Assembly (NCBI GenBank): GCA_000335735.1
Contig: AMYY01000002.1
Span: forward strand, 151,721-215,720
Reading direction: 5' to 3'
From: an alpha proteobacterium L41A
GTDB lineage: Bacteria; Pseudomonadota; Alphaproteobacteria; Caulobacterales; Caulobacteraceae
Length of the DNA stretch: 64,000 bases
The notes beneath the pieces are model-generated. The model had not been told where the DNA came from, did no database searches, and saw only the letters and a list, made by a program, of their open reading frames with translations. Both the position numbers and the translations under genes were made by a program. This document shows, one piece after another, positions 35,089 through 41,065 of the stretch. The number at the start of each line of letters is the position of its first letter. Within the stretch, counting starts at the first letter, position 1.

Positions 35089-36736
35089 GCAATCGGGAGA
35101 AGCCACCCCGCCAGACCAGGGCCTCGCGGGTCATTTCGTCCGCGAGACCCTGAGGCAGGAGCTCCGCTGCGGCCAGTTCCCCTTCGAGGAGATAGTCTCG
35201 AAGGAAATCGAGCTTGCCGGCGACGGCTTCACCGTAGAACGCGCCCAGCTCTCCCTTGGAACGTCGATGGAAGATGGCGGCAGGGATGGCGTCGGCATAG
35301 GCGGCCCGCGCCGCAAAGCGGTCGCGTCCCCCCCACGTCAAATCGACGGAGGACCAGGCGAGCCCCGCTTCCACAACAGGCTGGCTGAGAAGCGGGTTCA
35401 CGCAGGGCCCATTTCGACTCCGAACCGCGTGCCCCTGGAAGGCCTGGGAATTCACCAGTCCAAGAATCTGCATCACCTTCCCTGGAGGAACGCCCTTGAG
35501 CGCTTCGAGCCAGGGATGCCGCCGCTCACGCAACGCAAGGGAATGAGCGCGTCGCGTCTGCAACCAGGTTCTGGGCCAGAGCGACTGACCGGTCCATCGC
35601 GCAGCATCATGGAGAACCTGTGCCCGCGCGCGCATGCGCCGTTCCAGCACCTCGTCGAAGGCGATCAGGAACGTCGGCATCTGGAAGAACACCACGTCAC
35701 CGCCCTGGCCGGTCAAAGAGCCCCAGGCGCCCGAACTTTCCACACGCCCCGCGATGTCGTCATTGTAGTCGGTATCGATATCGTTGGTTGCTGGCCGAAA
35801 GGCGTCTGTTGATCGAGCCAGACGCGCTGGAGACAGGGTCAGGCCGCTGCGCCTCACTTCCGTCAGGTCGTATCCGTGCCGTTCCACGACGGGCCGCGCG
35901 AACGCCCGCTCGTCGCCTTCCGGATCGCCAACGTAGTGATTGACCCATTGGGCGACGCGGGCACGCTGTTGATCCGTGAGCGCGCCGGCCACGATCGCCG
36001 AATCCAGACCTCCGCTGACCTCAGCGATCCACACCCGCTCTCCGGCCAGTGCCTGGACCGTCCGATCGACCACTTCACGGAGGTCAGGTCGCGCCTTCTC
36101 CCTGGCGTTCCGATAGATGTCCGCGGGGCTCCAGATTTGCCGGGACGCGACGCCGTCCCGGCCAGCGACCGTGAGGCCGCCTGCCGCGACCGGTGTGAGT
36201 CCGGACAACGCCAGTTCGTGGCGATAGCCGCCACCTCTTGCGAGCAGCCCCCGCATCGATTGCCAATCGATGGCGAGCTCATCGGGCAGCAGGCCGTCCA
36301 GGGCGGGCGGCGCGGTCGGCGCCACGACGCTCACACCGCCCTTGCGCCACACTACGGCCTCGACGGCTCCAGAGGGGTCTCGCAGAATCGCCGCGCCACC
36401 GGGGGTCCGCCGGATCAGGACGTAGCGTCCCCAGTGGGCGGACACGACTGTCGCTGCTTGCTTCGCGTCGAGCACACGGCAGGCCAGCACGCCGCGTTCG
36501 GCCGCCGATAACGGACAACCAGTCTGGTCGAACATCTCTCCGATCACGGCGCCGTGGCCGTCGAGAGCGGCTACGATCTCGACCCGGGATGTCGCGGGCG
36601 CGTAGACGGCGATGAAGGGGTGAAAGACGCGGCGACTCCAGCCGGCTCCGGCGAGGCGTCGAGCCACCTTCTGGCTCAGCGCCTCCAGCGCCGCCGCATC
36701 GTCTCCCATCAGAACGACGTAGGCATCCGCGCTCAT
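35021..36736 (-). CDS. Lasso peptide macrolactam synthetase (asparagine synthase-like C protein)
   Basis: A 571-residue cyclase. It adenylates the Asp/Glu side chain of the core peptide and joins it to the new N-terminal amine. It has a degenerate glutaminase-like N-terminal half and an asparagine synthase half with the PP-loop SGGLDS at about 241-246 and later GQGGDVVFFQ. The start is at 36736 (MSADAYVVLMG), 2 bases after the B gene stop, so it is coupled. The C-terminus runs 68 bases into the isopeptidase gene on the other strand, which is an uncommon arrangement. Confidence 0.9.
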   Translation of the reverse strand: MSADAYVVLMGDDAAALEALSQKVARRLAGAGWSRRVFHPFIAVYAPATSRVEIVAALDGHGAVIGEMFDQTGCPLSAAERGVLACRVLDAKQAATVVSAHWGRYVLIRRTPGGAAILRDPSGAVEAVVWRKGGVSVVAPTAPPALDGLLPDELAIDWQSMRGLLARGGGYRHELALSGLTPVAAGGLTVAGRDGVASRQIWSPADIYRNAREKARPDLREVVDRTVQALAGERVWIAEVSGGLDSAIVAGALTDQQRARVAQWVNHYVGDPEGDERAFARPVVERHGYDLTEVRRSGLTLSPARLARSTDAFRPATNDIDTDYNDDIAGRVESSGAWGSLTGQGGDVVFFQMPTFLIAFDEVLERRMRARAQVLHDAARWTGQSLWPRTWLQTRRAHSLALRERRHPWLEALKGVPPGKVMQILGLVNSQAFQGHAVRSRNGPCVNPLLSQPVVEAGLAWSSVDLTWGGRDRFAARAAYADAIPAAIFHRRSKGELGAFYGEAVAGKLDFLRDYLLEGELAAAELLPQGLADEMTREALVWRGGFSRLLTLALTEAWLRRWKARIASRRA

Positions 36737-36738
36737 GG

Positions 36739-37404
36739 TCACATCACCATGATCGGCCGGTAGATGTTCAACGTGTCCGGGGCCTGGCTGACGCAATGGT
36801 CCCCCACTTGGAGCCAGCAGTGCGCGAGGAACGGCCACAGCCGCACGCCGAAGACCCAGTCGGCGTCGAGGTCGGCGGCGTTCAGGAACCGGAGCAGGAG
36901 CTCGGCCTGGAACAGACAGGCGCCGACGACCGGCCCATAAGGAAGCATCTGGCGAAACACGCCGACCCTCGCCGCGATTGCAGCCAGGTCGTCACGACGT
37001 CCGCCACGTCCGGAGACATTCTGCGACAGCGCCTGCAGGGTTGGCTTGCGCCGTGCCGTATCGGCCCAGAGCAGCGCGAACGTCGCCATGTCTGCGGTGG
37101 AAGGCTTTCCGGCCTCGACATCCGGGAGACGATGCAGCGGGATCGGCGGCGGTGAGCGGCGAGGACCCGCTGGCCCATCCGCGTGGAGCAGCTCGTTCGC
37201 CGCCAGATCGAGCATGAGATCCATCGGGGCCAGCAATGATCCGCCGTCTACCTGGACCTGGCTGCAATCCGGAACCAGCAGATAGCCGTCCGTCGAGAGA
37301 TCCAGCAGAACGAGATCGGAGCCCGCCTTGGCGGCATACACCGTGTCGGCGAGTCGGCCGCACTCGAGATGGTCTCCGAACGAGGGCGAGACGGCGGGCT
37401 GCAT
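36739..37404 (-). CDS. Lasso peptide leader recognition/protease B protein (RRE + transglutaminase-like)
   Basis: A 221-residue protein in the single-chain form common in Proteobacteria. The first 80 or so residues look like the PqqD-type leader-binding part (CGRLADTVYAAKAGSDLVLLDLSTDGYLLVPD). The C-terminal half is the transglutaminase-like leader protease with Cys163 (GACLFQAELLLRFL), His195 (AHCWLQVGDH) and Asp202 as the likely catalytic triad. It removes the leader using ATP-independent cysteine protease chemistry, while the cyclase closes the ring. It is located between precursor A2 and the cyclase. Confidence 0.9.
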   Translation of the reverse strand: MQPAVSPSFGDHLECGRLADTVYAAKAGSDLVLLDLSTDGYLLVPDCSQVQVDGGSLLAPMDLMLDLAANELLHADGPAGPRRSPPPIPLHRLPDVEAGKPSTADMATFALLWADTARRKPTLQALSQNVSGRGGRRDDLAAIAARVGVFRQMLPYGPVVGACLFQAELLLRFLNAADLDADWVFGVRLWPFLAHCWLQVGDHCVSQAPDTLNIYRPIMVM

Positions 37405-37459
37405 GAAGGTCCTTAGAGCTGAATGCGGTTGTCGCTTGGCTTTCCTGGGGCGGCAGATC

Positions 37460-37481
37460 GGGCCGTCAGCTGTGACGGCCC
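37460..37481 (-). other. Hairpin after precursor gene A2
   Basis: GGGCCGTCA pairs with TGACGGCCC around a GCTG loop, 9 bases downstream of the A2 stop on the leftward strand. There is no clear U run. A comparable hairpin follows A1. Partial termination here would set a high precursor-to-enzyme ratio. Confidence 0.5.
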
Positions 37482-37489
37482 GTCCGTCT

Positions 37490-37609
37490 TCAGCCGACCG
37501 GCATATCCCACTTGAGGTGGGAGTTGAGCTCGACGAGCTCGCCGTCCATGGCAGCGCGGGTCAGGCATCGCGCCTGACCCAACCGCAGGACTCGGGTGGT
37601 GGCTTTCAT
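37490..37609 (-). CDS. Lasso peptide precursor A2
   Basis: A 39-residue precursor from the ATG at 37609, with GGAG 8 bases upstream. Leader residues 1-18 (MKATTRVLRLGQARCLTR) end with the conserved Thr at position -2. The predicted core is 21 residues (19-39), starting AAMDGELVE. Ala1 to Glu9 would give a nine-residue ring. The tail has a Lys-Trp-Asp (KWD) segment that could hold bulky plug residues. The alternative core start one residue later would give an eight-residue ring to the same Glu. The design resembles caulonodins V-VII, which also begin with Ala or Ser. The product is a prediction. Confidence 0.82.
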   Translation of the reverse strand: MKATTRVLRLGQARCLTRAAMDGELVELNSHLKWDMPVG

Positions 37610-37677
37610 CACCATTCTCCGTTTCGTCGTGATGCCCCTAGACGAACGACGCCACGGTCGGGACATCCCGGGCGTGT

Positions 37678-37701
37678 GGGCCGCCCCTGTGGGGGCGGCC
37701 C
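37678..37701 (-). other. Hairpin after precursor gene A1
   Basis: A perfect 10-base-pair stem GGGCCGCCCC/GGGGCGGCCC with a 4-base loop, 7 bases after the A1 stop on the leftward strand and about 70 bases before A2. Likely a partial terminator or mRNA stabiliser. Confidence 0.55.
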
Positions 37702-37707
37702 ATTCGG

Positions 37708-37836
37708 TCAGGCGCCGACAGTGATGTCGTAGCGCTCGGCCGGGTTCAGCTCGATGAACTCGCCGAGGACGCCGGCCCGGGTGAGCTTGCGGGCGGCGCC
37801 CAGGCGAACGAGGCGCGAGATGCTCTTGGTGGTCAT
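37708..37836 (-). CDS. Lasso peptide precursor A1
   Basis: A 42-residue precursor from the ATG at 37836 (AGAGGAG upstream). Leader residues 1-20 (MTTKSISRLVRLGAARKLTR) share RLVRLG/VLRLGQ-AR-x-LTR with A2. The predicted core is 22 residues (21-42), starting AGVLGEFIE, with Ala1-Glu9 as ring closure. ELN after the ring Glu is common to both cores, and a RYD segment lies in the tail, as in caulonodin VI. It lies 70 bases downstream of the GntR gene. No such peptide sequence is known to me. Confidence 0.85.
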   Translation of the reverse strand: MTTKSISRLVRLGAARKLTRAGVLGEFIELNPAERYDITVGA

Positions 37837-37853
37837 GGTCGTCTCCTCTTTCT

Positions 37854-37874
37854 GAAGGTCGACAGAAGGTCGAC
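37854..37874 (-). repeat. Tandem direct repeat GAAGGTCGAC upstream of precursor A1
   Basis: Two copies of GAAGGTCGAC (37854-37863 and 37865-37874, period 11) in the 5' region of the A1 gene. Helical-turn spacing would suit a dimeric regulator, but it may be a simple local duplication. Confidence 0.45.
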
Positions 37875-37895
37875 GACGCACCATCAGCACCCGGG

Positions 37896-37911
37896 TTCAA
37901 ATCGATTCAAA
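37896..37911 (-). promoter_or_regulatory. TTCAAA-N4-TTCAAA direct repeat / possible A1 promoter
   Basis: Two TTCAAA hexamers are 10 bases apart at the 3' end of the GntR gene. On the leftward strand this gives TTTGAA twice and a possible -35 for precursor transcription. Assignment is tentative. Confidence 0.3.
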
Positions 37912-38473
37912 CGATATTGCGGATGTATTCGGCGCCGTCTGGATCAAGCCGCCTGACCCGCGCGGCCAGGCCGCCGGCGGCGGTCCGCCACCGCGCGTAG
38001 TAGGCGTTCAGGTGGTCCAGATCCGATCCTTCCGAAGGACATGTCGACCCATTCAGACGGCGGAGTGGGGCGAGCCGACGCCTGACCCGTAACAGGCTCT
38101 CGACCAGGGGCTGGTTGTCGCAGTGTTCCACCAATGTGACGATCCAGGCCTCTACCGCTTCGTCGGAGCCATCATCCAGCGGCGGCACGTTCATCGAACA
38201 GGTCGCTGCCAGCCGGACGTGGGCGGCCTCGAGGTCCAGCAATCCCACGATGTCTTCGACCGGCGCGGATCGCGTAAAGTAACCCAGCCCCCGCCGGTCT
38301 TCGACGAGACCTTCGCCGCAGAGCCGGGACAGAGCCTCCCGAACGGGACTGGTGCTGAGCTTCAGCGATGCGGCGATATCCGCTACTGACAGGTGCTGGC
38401 CCGGCGCGAGCCCCTGCTCGAGCGCCCTCCGCAGACTAGCCGTCGCGTCGCCGAAGGGATCACGCTGTCTCAC
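37907..38473 (-). CDS. GntR-family transcriptional regulator of the lasso locus
   Basis: A 188-residue FadR/FCD-like regulator. The winged HTH is RRALEQGLAPGQHLSVADIAASLKLSTSPVREALSRLCGEGLVEDRRGLGYFTRS, followed by a helical effector domain (LLDLEAAHVRLAATCSM, EAVEAWIVTLVEHCDNQPLVESLLRVRRRL). The GTG at 38473 has GGGGA upstream. It is the first gene of the leftward arm, directly ahead of both precursors. A CCGCAA-N5-TTGCG dyad lies 94 bases upstream and a related composite site lies before fecI, so it may control both arms. Confidence 0.85.
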   Translation of the reverse strand: MRQRDPFGDATASLRRALEQGLAPGQHLSVADIAASLKLSTSPVREALSRLCGEGLVEDRRGLGYFTRSAPVEDIVGLLDLEAAHVRLAATCSMNVPPLDDGSDEAVEAWIVTLVEHCDNQPLVESLLRVRRRLAPLRRLNGSTCPSEGSDLDHLNAYYARWRTAAGGLAARVRRLDPDGAEYIRNIV

Positions 38474-38566
38474 GGGCCATCCCCGCAAGAAACCGCCTTC
38501 GCCCGTAGTTCATCGACCCTCCATCTGCGGGGCGCGCACGCGGCGAGGTAGCGTCTATACTCACAT

Positions 38567-38582
38567 CCGCAAGAAACTTGCG
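38567..38582. promoter_or_regulatory. CCGCAA-N5-TTGCG operator dyad
   Basis: CCGCAA (38567-38572), GAAAC, TTGCG (38578-38582) followed by C in place of G. It matches the middle and right half sites of the composite operator at 27892-27919, including a GAA start of the spacer. It lies between the divergent GntR and HTH genes. Confidence 0.55.
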
Positions 38583-38714
38583 CCATAACCGCAGCTTTTA
38601 TGCTGTTGATCTTAATAGGCTTTCATTTGACGCAAGCCTGAGGCATTTTTCAACCTGCAGAGGTGACGGGAGTGTTGGTTGCGTGATGTCGATGGCGGGG
38701 CGGTGAACCGGAAC

Positions 38715-39206
38715 ATGGACAATCGGCAGACCCAGTCATCCAACGCGGTGCTCTCCTCCAGCCTGCGCCTCATCCGGTCTCACCGGCGGATGCGCACGGT
38801 CGACGTGGCCGCCGGGATGAACATGGCCCTCCGCTCCTACGAACATTTCGAGTCCGGGGCCGGACGCATCAACCTGGAGCGGATCCACCGGTTCGCCGAG
38901 GTCACGAACAGCGATCCGCATGCGATCCTGGCGGCTTTGGCGCTCGGCTCTCCGGCCTTCGCTCTGCGGTGCGCCGACAACAAATTGGCGACCATCATCG
39001 CCGTCGTGCTTCAGGAATTCGACGAAGAGGCTGGTGACGCCATCATCGATCTCGACGCGCGAACGATCATCAACGCCTTCACCAAGACGCTGAAGGATCT
39101 CGCCGACCAGTCCGTCAGCAAGGATGCAGAGGCGGAGGCCTGGCTGGAGCAGCGCCGGGGCCGACTGAGGACGCCGGCGCGTCAGGACGGAAACGGCGAG
39201 AGCTGA
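38715..39206 (+). CDS. XRE-type HTH regulator
   Basis: A 163-residue protein with an N-terminal HTH (SSSLRLIRSHRRMRTVDVAAGMNMALRSYEHFESGAGRINLERIHRFAEVTNSDPHAILAALALGS) and a helical C-terminal part (LATIIAVVLQEFDEEAGDAIIDLDARTIINAFTKTLKDLADQ). I have seen proteins of this kind in alphaproteobacterial conjugative elements. The specific target is unknown. The start is unclear: ATG at 38715, GTG at 38703 or TTG at 38679 with GGGAG upstream. It reads toward the virB genes and may regulate transfer. Confidence 0.78.
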   Translation: MDNRQTQSSNAVLSSSLRLIRSHRRMRTVDVAAGMNMALRSYEHFESGAGRINLERIHRFAEVTNSDPHAILAALALGSPAFALRCADNKLATIIAVVLQEFDEEAGDAIIDLDARTIINAFTKTLKDLADQSVSKDAEAEAWLEQRRGRLRTPARQDGNGES

Positions 39207-39276
39207 ACCCCACCGCAGATTCACGCCGGGGACCTTCCGTCTCGACGGTGCGGAGCGCTCGGGGCTCAATGGTGAT

Positions 39277-39594
39277 GTGCGCCCCGAAACGTCCCATACT
39301 CCGACCAGCGCGACCGCGTGCGTGGACGACCTCACGTCGCGCCAGCGCGAATGTCTGACCCTGGCGGCGGAGGGCCTGACTTCCGCCGCGATCGGCGACC
39401 GTCTCGGGGTCTCACCACGAACAGTTGATGAGCACCTGACGTCGGCGTGCGTGGTTCTGGGGGTCCGAACCCGAATACAGGCCGTCGCGAAACTGGTCAG
39501 GAGCGAACGGCCTGCGGAGGGGCGCAGCTTCCGCCCGGAAATTTCCGGCGGGAAGGTCGCGGGTCGTTTGCGGAAAATGGATCGGGTGAGGTGA
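39277..39594 (+). CDS. LuxR-type HTH protein upstream of virB1
   Basis: A 105-residue protein with a GerE/LuxR DNA-binding domain (LTSRQRECLTLAAEGLTSAAIGDRLGVSPRTVDEHLTSACVVLGVRTRIQAVAKLVRSER) and a short basic tail. GTG start at 39277. No sensory domain. It shares the short architecture and the VRTRI-x-AVA stretch with the protein at 27584-27826. It lies 23 bases before virB1, so it may act on the conjugation operon. Confidence 0.75.
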   Translation: MRPETSHTPTSATACVDDLTSRQRECLTLAAEGLTSAAIGDRLGVSPRTVDEHLTSACVVLGVRTRIQAVAKLVRSERPAEGRSFRPEISGGKVAGRLRKMDRVR

Positions 39595-39617
39595 TCGGCG
39601 TTCGCTAGGAGCCCTCC

Positions 39618-40238
39618 ATGCTCGATCTCGTCGCGGTTCTCGCCCTCTCCCAGGCCTGTGCGCCATCTGTCGCACCGGAGACCCTGGCGGCGATCGCACA
39701 CGTCGAGAGTCGCTTCGATCCGTTGGCGATCGGAGTCAATCGGGGCGGCCGTCGTCCCCCTCCCGCCCGCGATGCCGCCGACGCCGCGCGGATGGCGAGG
39801 AGTCTGCTGGCGACTGGCGCGAACCTCGACCTCGGCCTCGCCCAGATCAACAGCAGCAATCTGACCTGGCTCGGACTGACCGTGGAACAGGCCTTCGACC
39901 CCTGCCGCAATCTGGCGGCGGCCGCGACCGTCCTGCGCGCCGGCTATCAGCTGTCCGGCCCGACAGCCGAGGACGCGCAGACAGCGCTGCGCGTCGCCCT
40001 GTCCCGCTACAACACGGGGGACGCGTCGAGGGGATTCCGCAACGGCTACGTCGGCCGTGTGGAGAACGCCGCGGTCACGCTCCGGCTGTCTGCCCCGCCA
40101 TCCTCGGCGCTCCCCACGATGCCCATCACCCCGACGCCGCTTCAGCCGTCCCCGCCTCCAACGCCCGCCCCCGCCTGGGACGTCTTCGGTCGGCCGGAGT
40201 CGAAGCTGATCGTCTTTTCAACCTTCCCCGAACGGTGA
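39618..40238 (+). CDS. virB1: VirB1-like lytic transglycosylase
   Basis: A 206-residue SLT-fold murein hydrolase that opens peptidoglycan for the type IV secretion channel. Catalytic Glu in IAHVESRFDPLAIGVN, then LGLAQINSSNLTWLGLTVEQAFDPCRNL and ALSRYNTGD motifs, followed by a Pro-rich tail. There is a short hydrophobic N-terminus and no long signal peptide. CTAGGAG precedes the ATG. It is the first gene of a continuous virB operon in which nearly every gene overlaps the next by about 4 bases. Confidence 0.9.
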   Translation: MLDLVAVLALSQACAPSVAPETLAAIAHVESRFDPLAIGVNRGGRRPPPARDAADAARMARSLLATGANLDLGLAQINSSNLTWLGLTVEQAFDPCRNLAAAATVLRAGYQLSGPTAEDAQTALRVALSRYNTGDASRGFRNGYVGRVENAAVTLRLSAPPSSALPTMPITPTPLQPSPPPTPAPAWDVFGRPESKLIVFSTFPER

Positions 40239-40555
40239 CCCCGATGCTTTCAATCGCGCCTTCGCGCCGCCCCACCCGTCATCTCGGCGCCCTGTTCTGT
40301 ATCGCTTTGGCCGCGACCGCCCTGACGGCCCAGCCTGCCTTGGCGTCCGCGAACGTCGAGGGACTGCTGCAGAACGTGGTCGACATGCTCACGGGCAATA
40401 CCGCGCGGCTTCTTGCGGTGCTGGCTGTCGTGGTCGTCGGCATCCTCTGGATGTTCGGCCTGTTCGACCTGCGACGGGCAGCCATCGTGGTGCTCGGCAT
40501 CGTGGTGGTCTTCGGGGCGGCCGAAATCGTCAACCTGATCACCGGGGGCTCGTGA
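40235..40555 (+). CDS. virB2: VirB2 pilin
   Basis: A 106-residue TrbC/VirB2-family major pilin precursor with a long signal sequence (HLGALFCIALAATALTAQPALA) and two hydrophobic helices (LLAVLAVVVVGILWMFGLF and AAIVVLGIVVVFGAAEIVNLI) joined by DLRRA. It overlaps virB1 by 4 bases. Confidence 0.9.
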   Translation: MTPMLSIAPSRRPTRHLGALFCIALAATALTAQPALASANVEGLLQNVVDMLTGNTARLLAVLAVVVVGILWMFGLFDLRRAAIVVLGIVVVFGAAEIVNLITGGS

Positions 40556-40737
40556 TGCCCTTTCCCGGATCCGTCCTGCTGATCGGCGCGACCGCCGGCC
40601 TCCTGTCGCTCTGTCTCGCCCAGGGCCTCGGTCTGATCTCCCCGAAGAGGTTCGCCCAGCTCGCGGGCGGGGGTGCCGGCGGGATCGCGCTGGTTTGCGC
40701 CGGCGTCTGGCTCATCGACGGAGGCGGACATGGGTGA
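40555..40737 (+). CDS. Small membrane protein in the virB operon
   Basis: A 60-residue product (ATG at 40555, or the GTG at 40552) with two hydrophobic segments (VLLIGATAGLLSLCLAQGLGL and LAGGGAGGIALVCAGVWLI). It overlaps virB2 and virB3 by a few bases. No family recognised. Translation is supported by tight packing between two sure genes. Confidence 0.65.
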   Translation: MPFPGSVLLIGATAGLLSLCLAQGLGLISPKRFAQLAGGGAGGIALVCAGVWLIDGGGHG

Positions 40738-41065
40738 GGAACGCCTGACCGAGGATCCGCTGTTCCTGGCCTGCACCCGCCCGGCCATGATCATGGGGGT
40801 GCCGATGGAGGCGATGGGCGTCAACGTCATCCTCTCGGGCGTCGTCTTCCTCGTGGGAGGCAGCCTGCTTTACCTGCTCGTCGCCCCGGCCCTTCACCTG
40901 GTCTTTCGTGCGATCTGCCGCGCCGACCACAACGCCTTCCGTCTGCTCTTCGTCTACGTCGACACCAAGGGCCGCTGCCGCAACGGCGCGCTGTGGGGCG
41001 GCAGTTCCGTCTCGCCCCTGCCCGTGGTGCGTCGCTACGTCGTCGAGGAGCTCCGCCGTGGCTGA
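40730..41065 (+). CDS. virB3: VirB3 inner-membrane channel component
   Basis: A 111-residue protein with the VirB3 N-terminus (LTEDPLFLACTRPAMIMGVPMEAMGVNVIL) and one to two TM helices. Its end overlaps virB4, its usual partner. The start is the ATG at 40730. Confidence 0.9.
   Translation: MGEERLTEDPLFLACTRPAMIMGVPMEAMGVNVILSGVVFLVGGSLLYLLVAPALHLVFRAICRADHNAFRLLFVYVDTKGRCRNGALWGGSSVSPLPVVRRYVVEELRRG

Noticed and set aside
37887..37912. tRNA-like GGTTCAAATC T-loop match
   Set aside because: No acceptor, D or anticodon stems could be built around it. It lies at the 3' end of the GntR gene.
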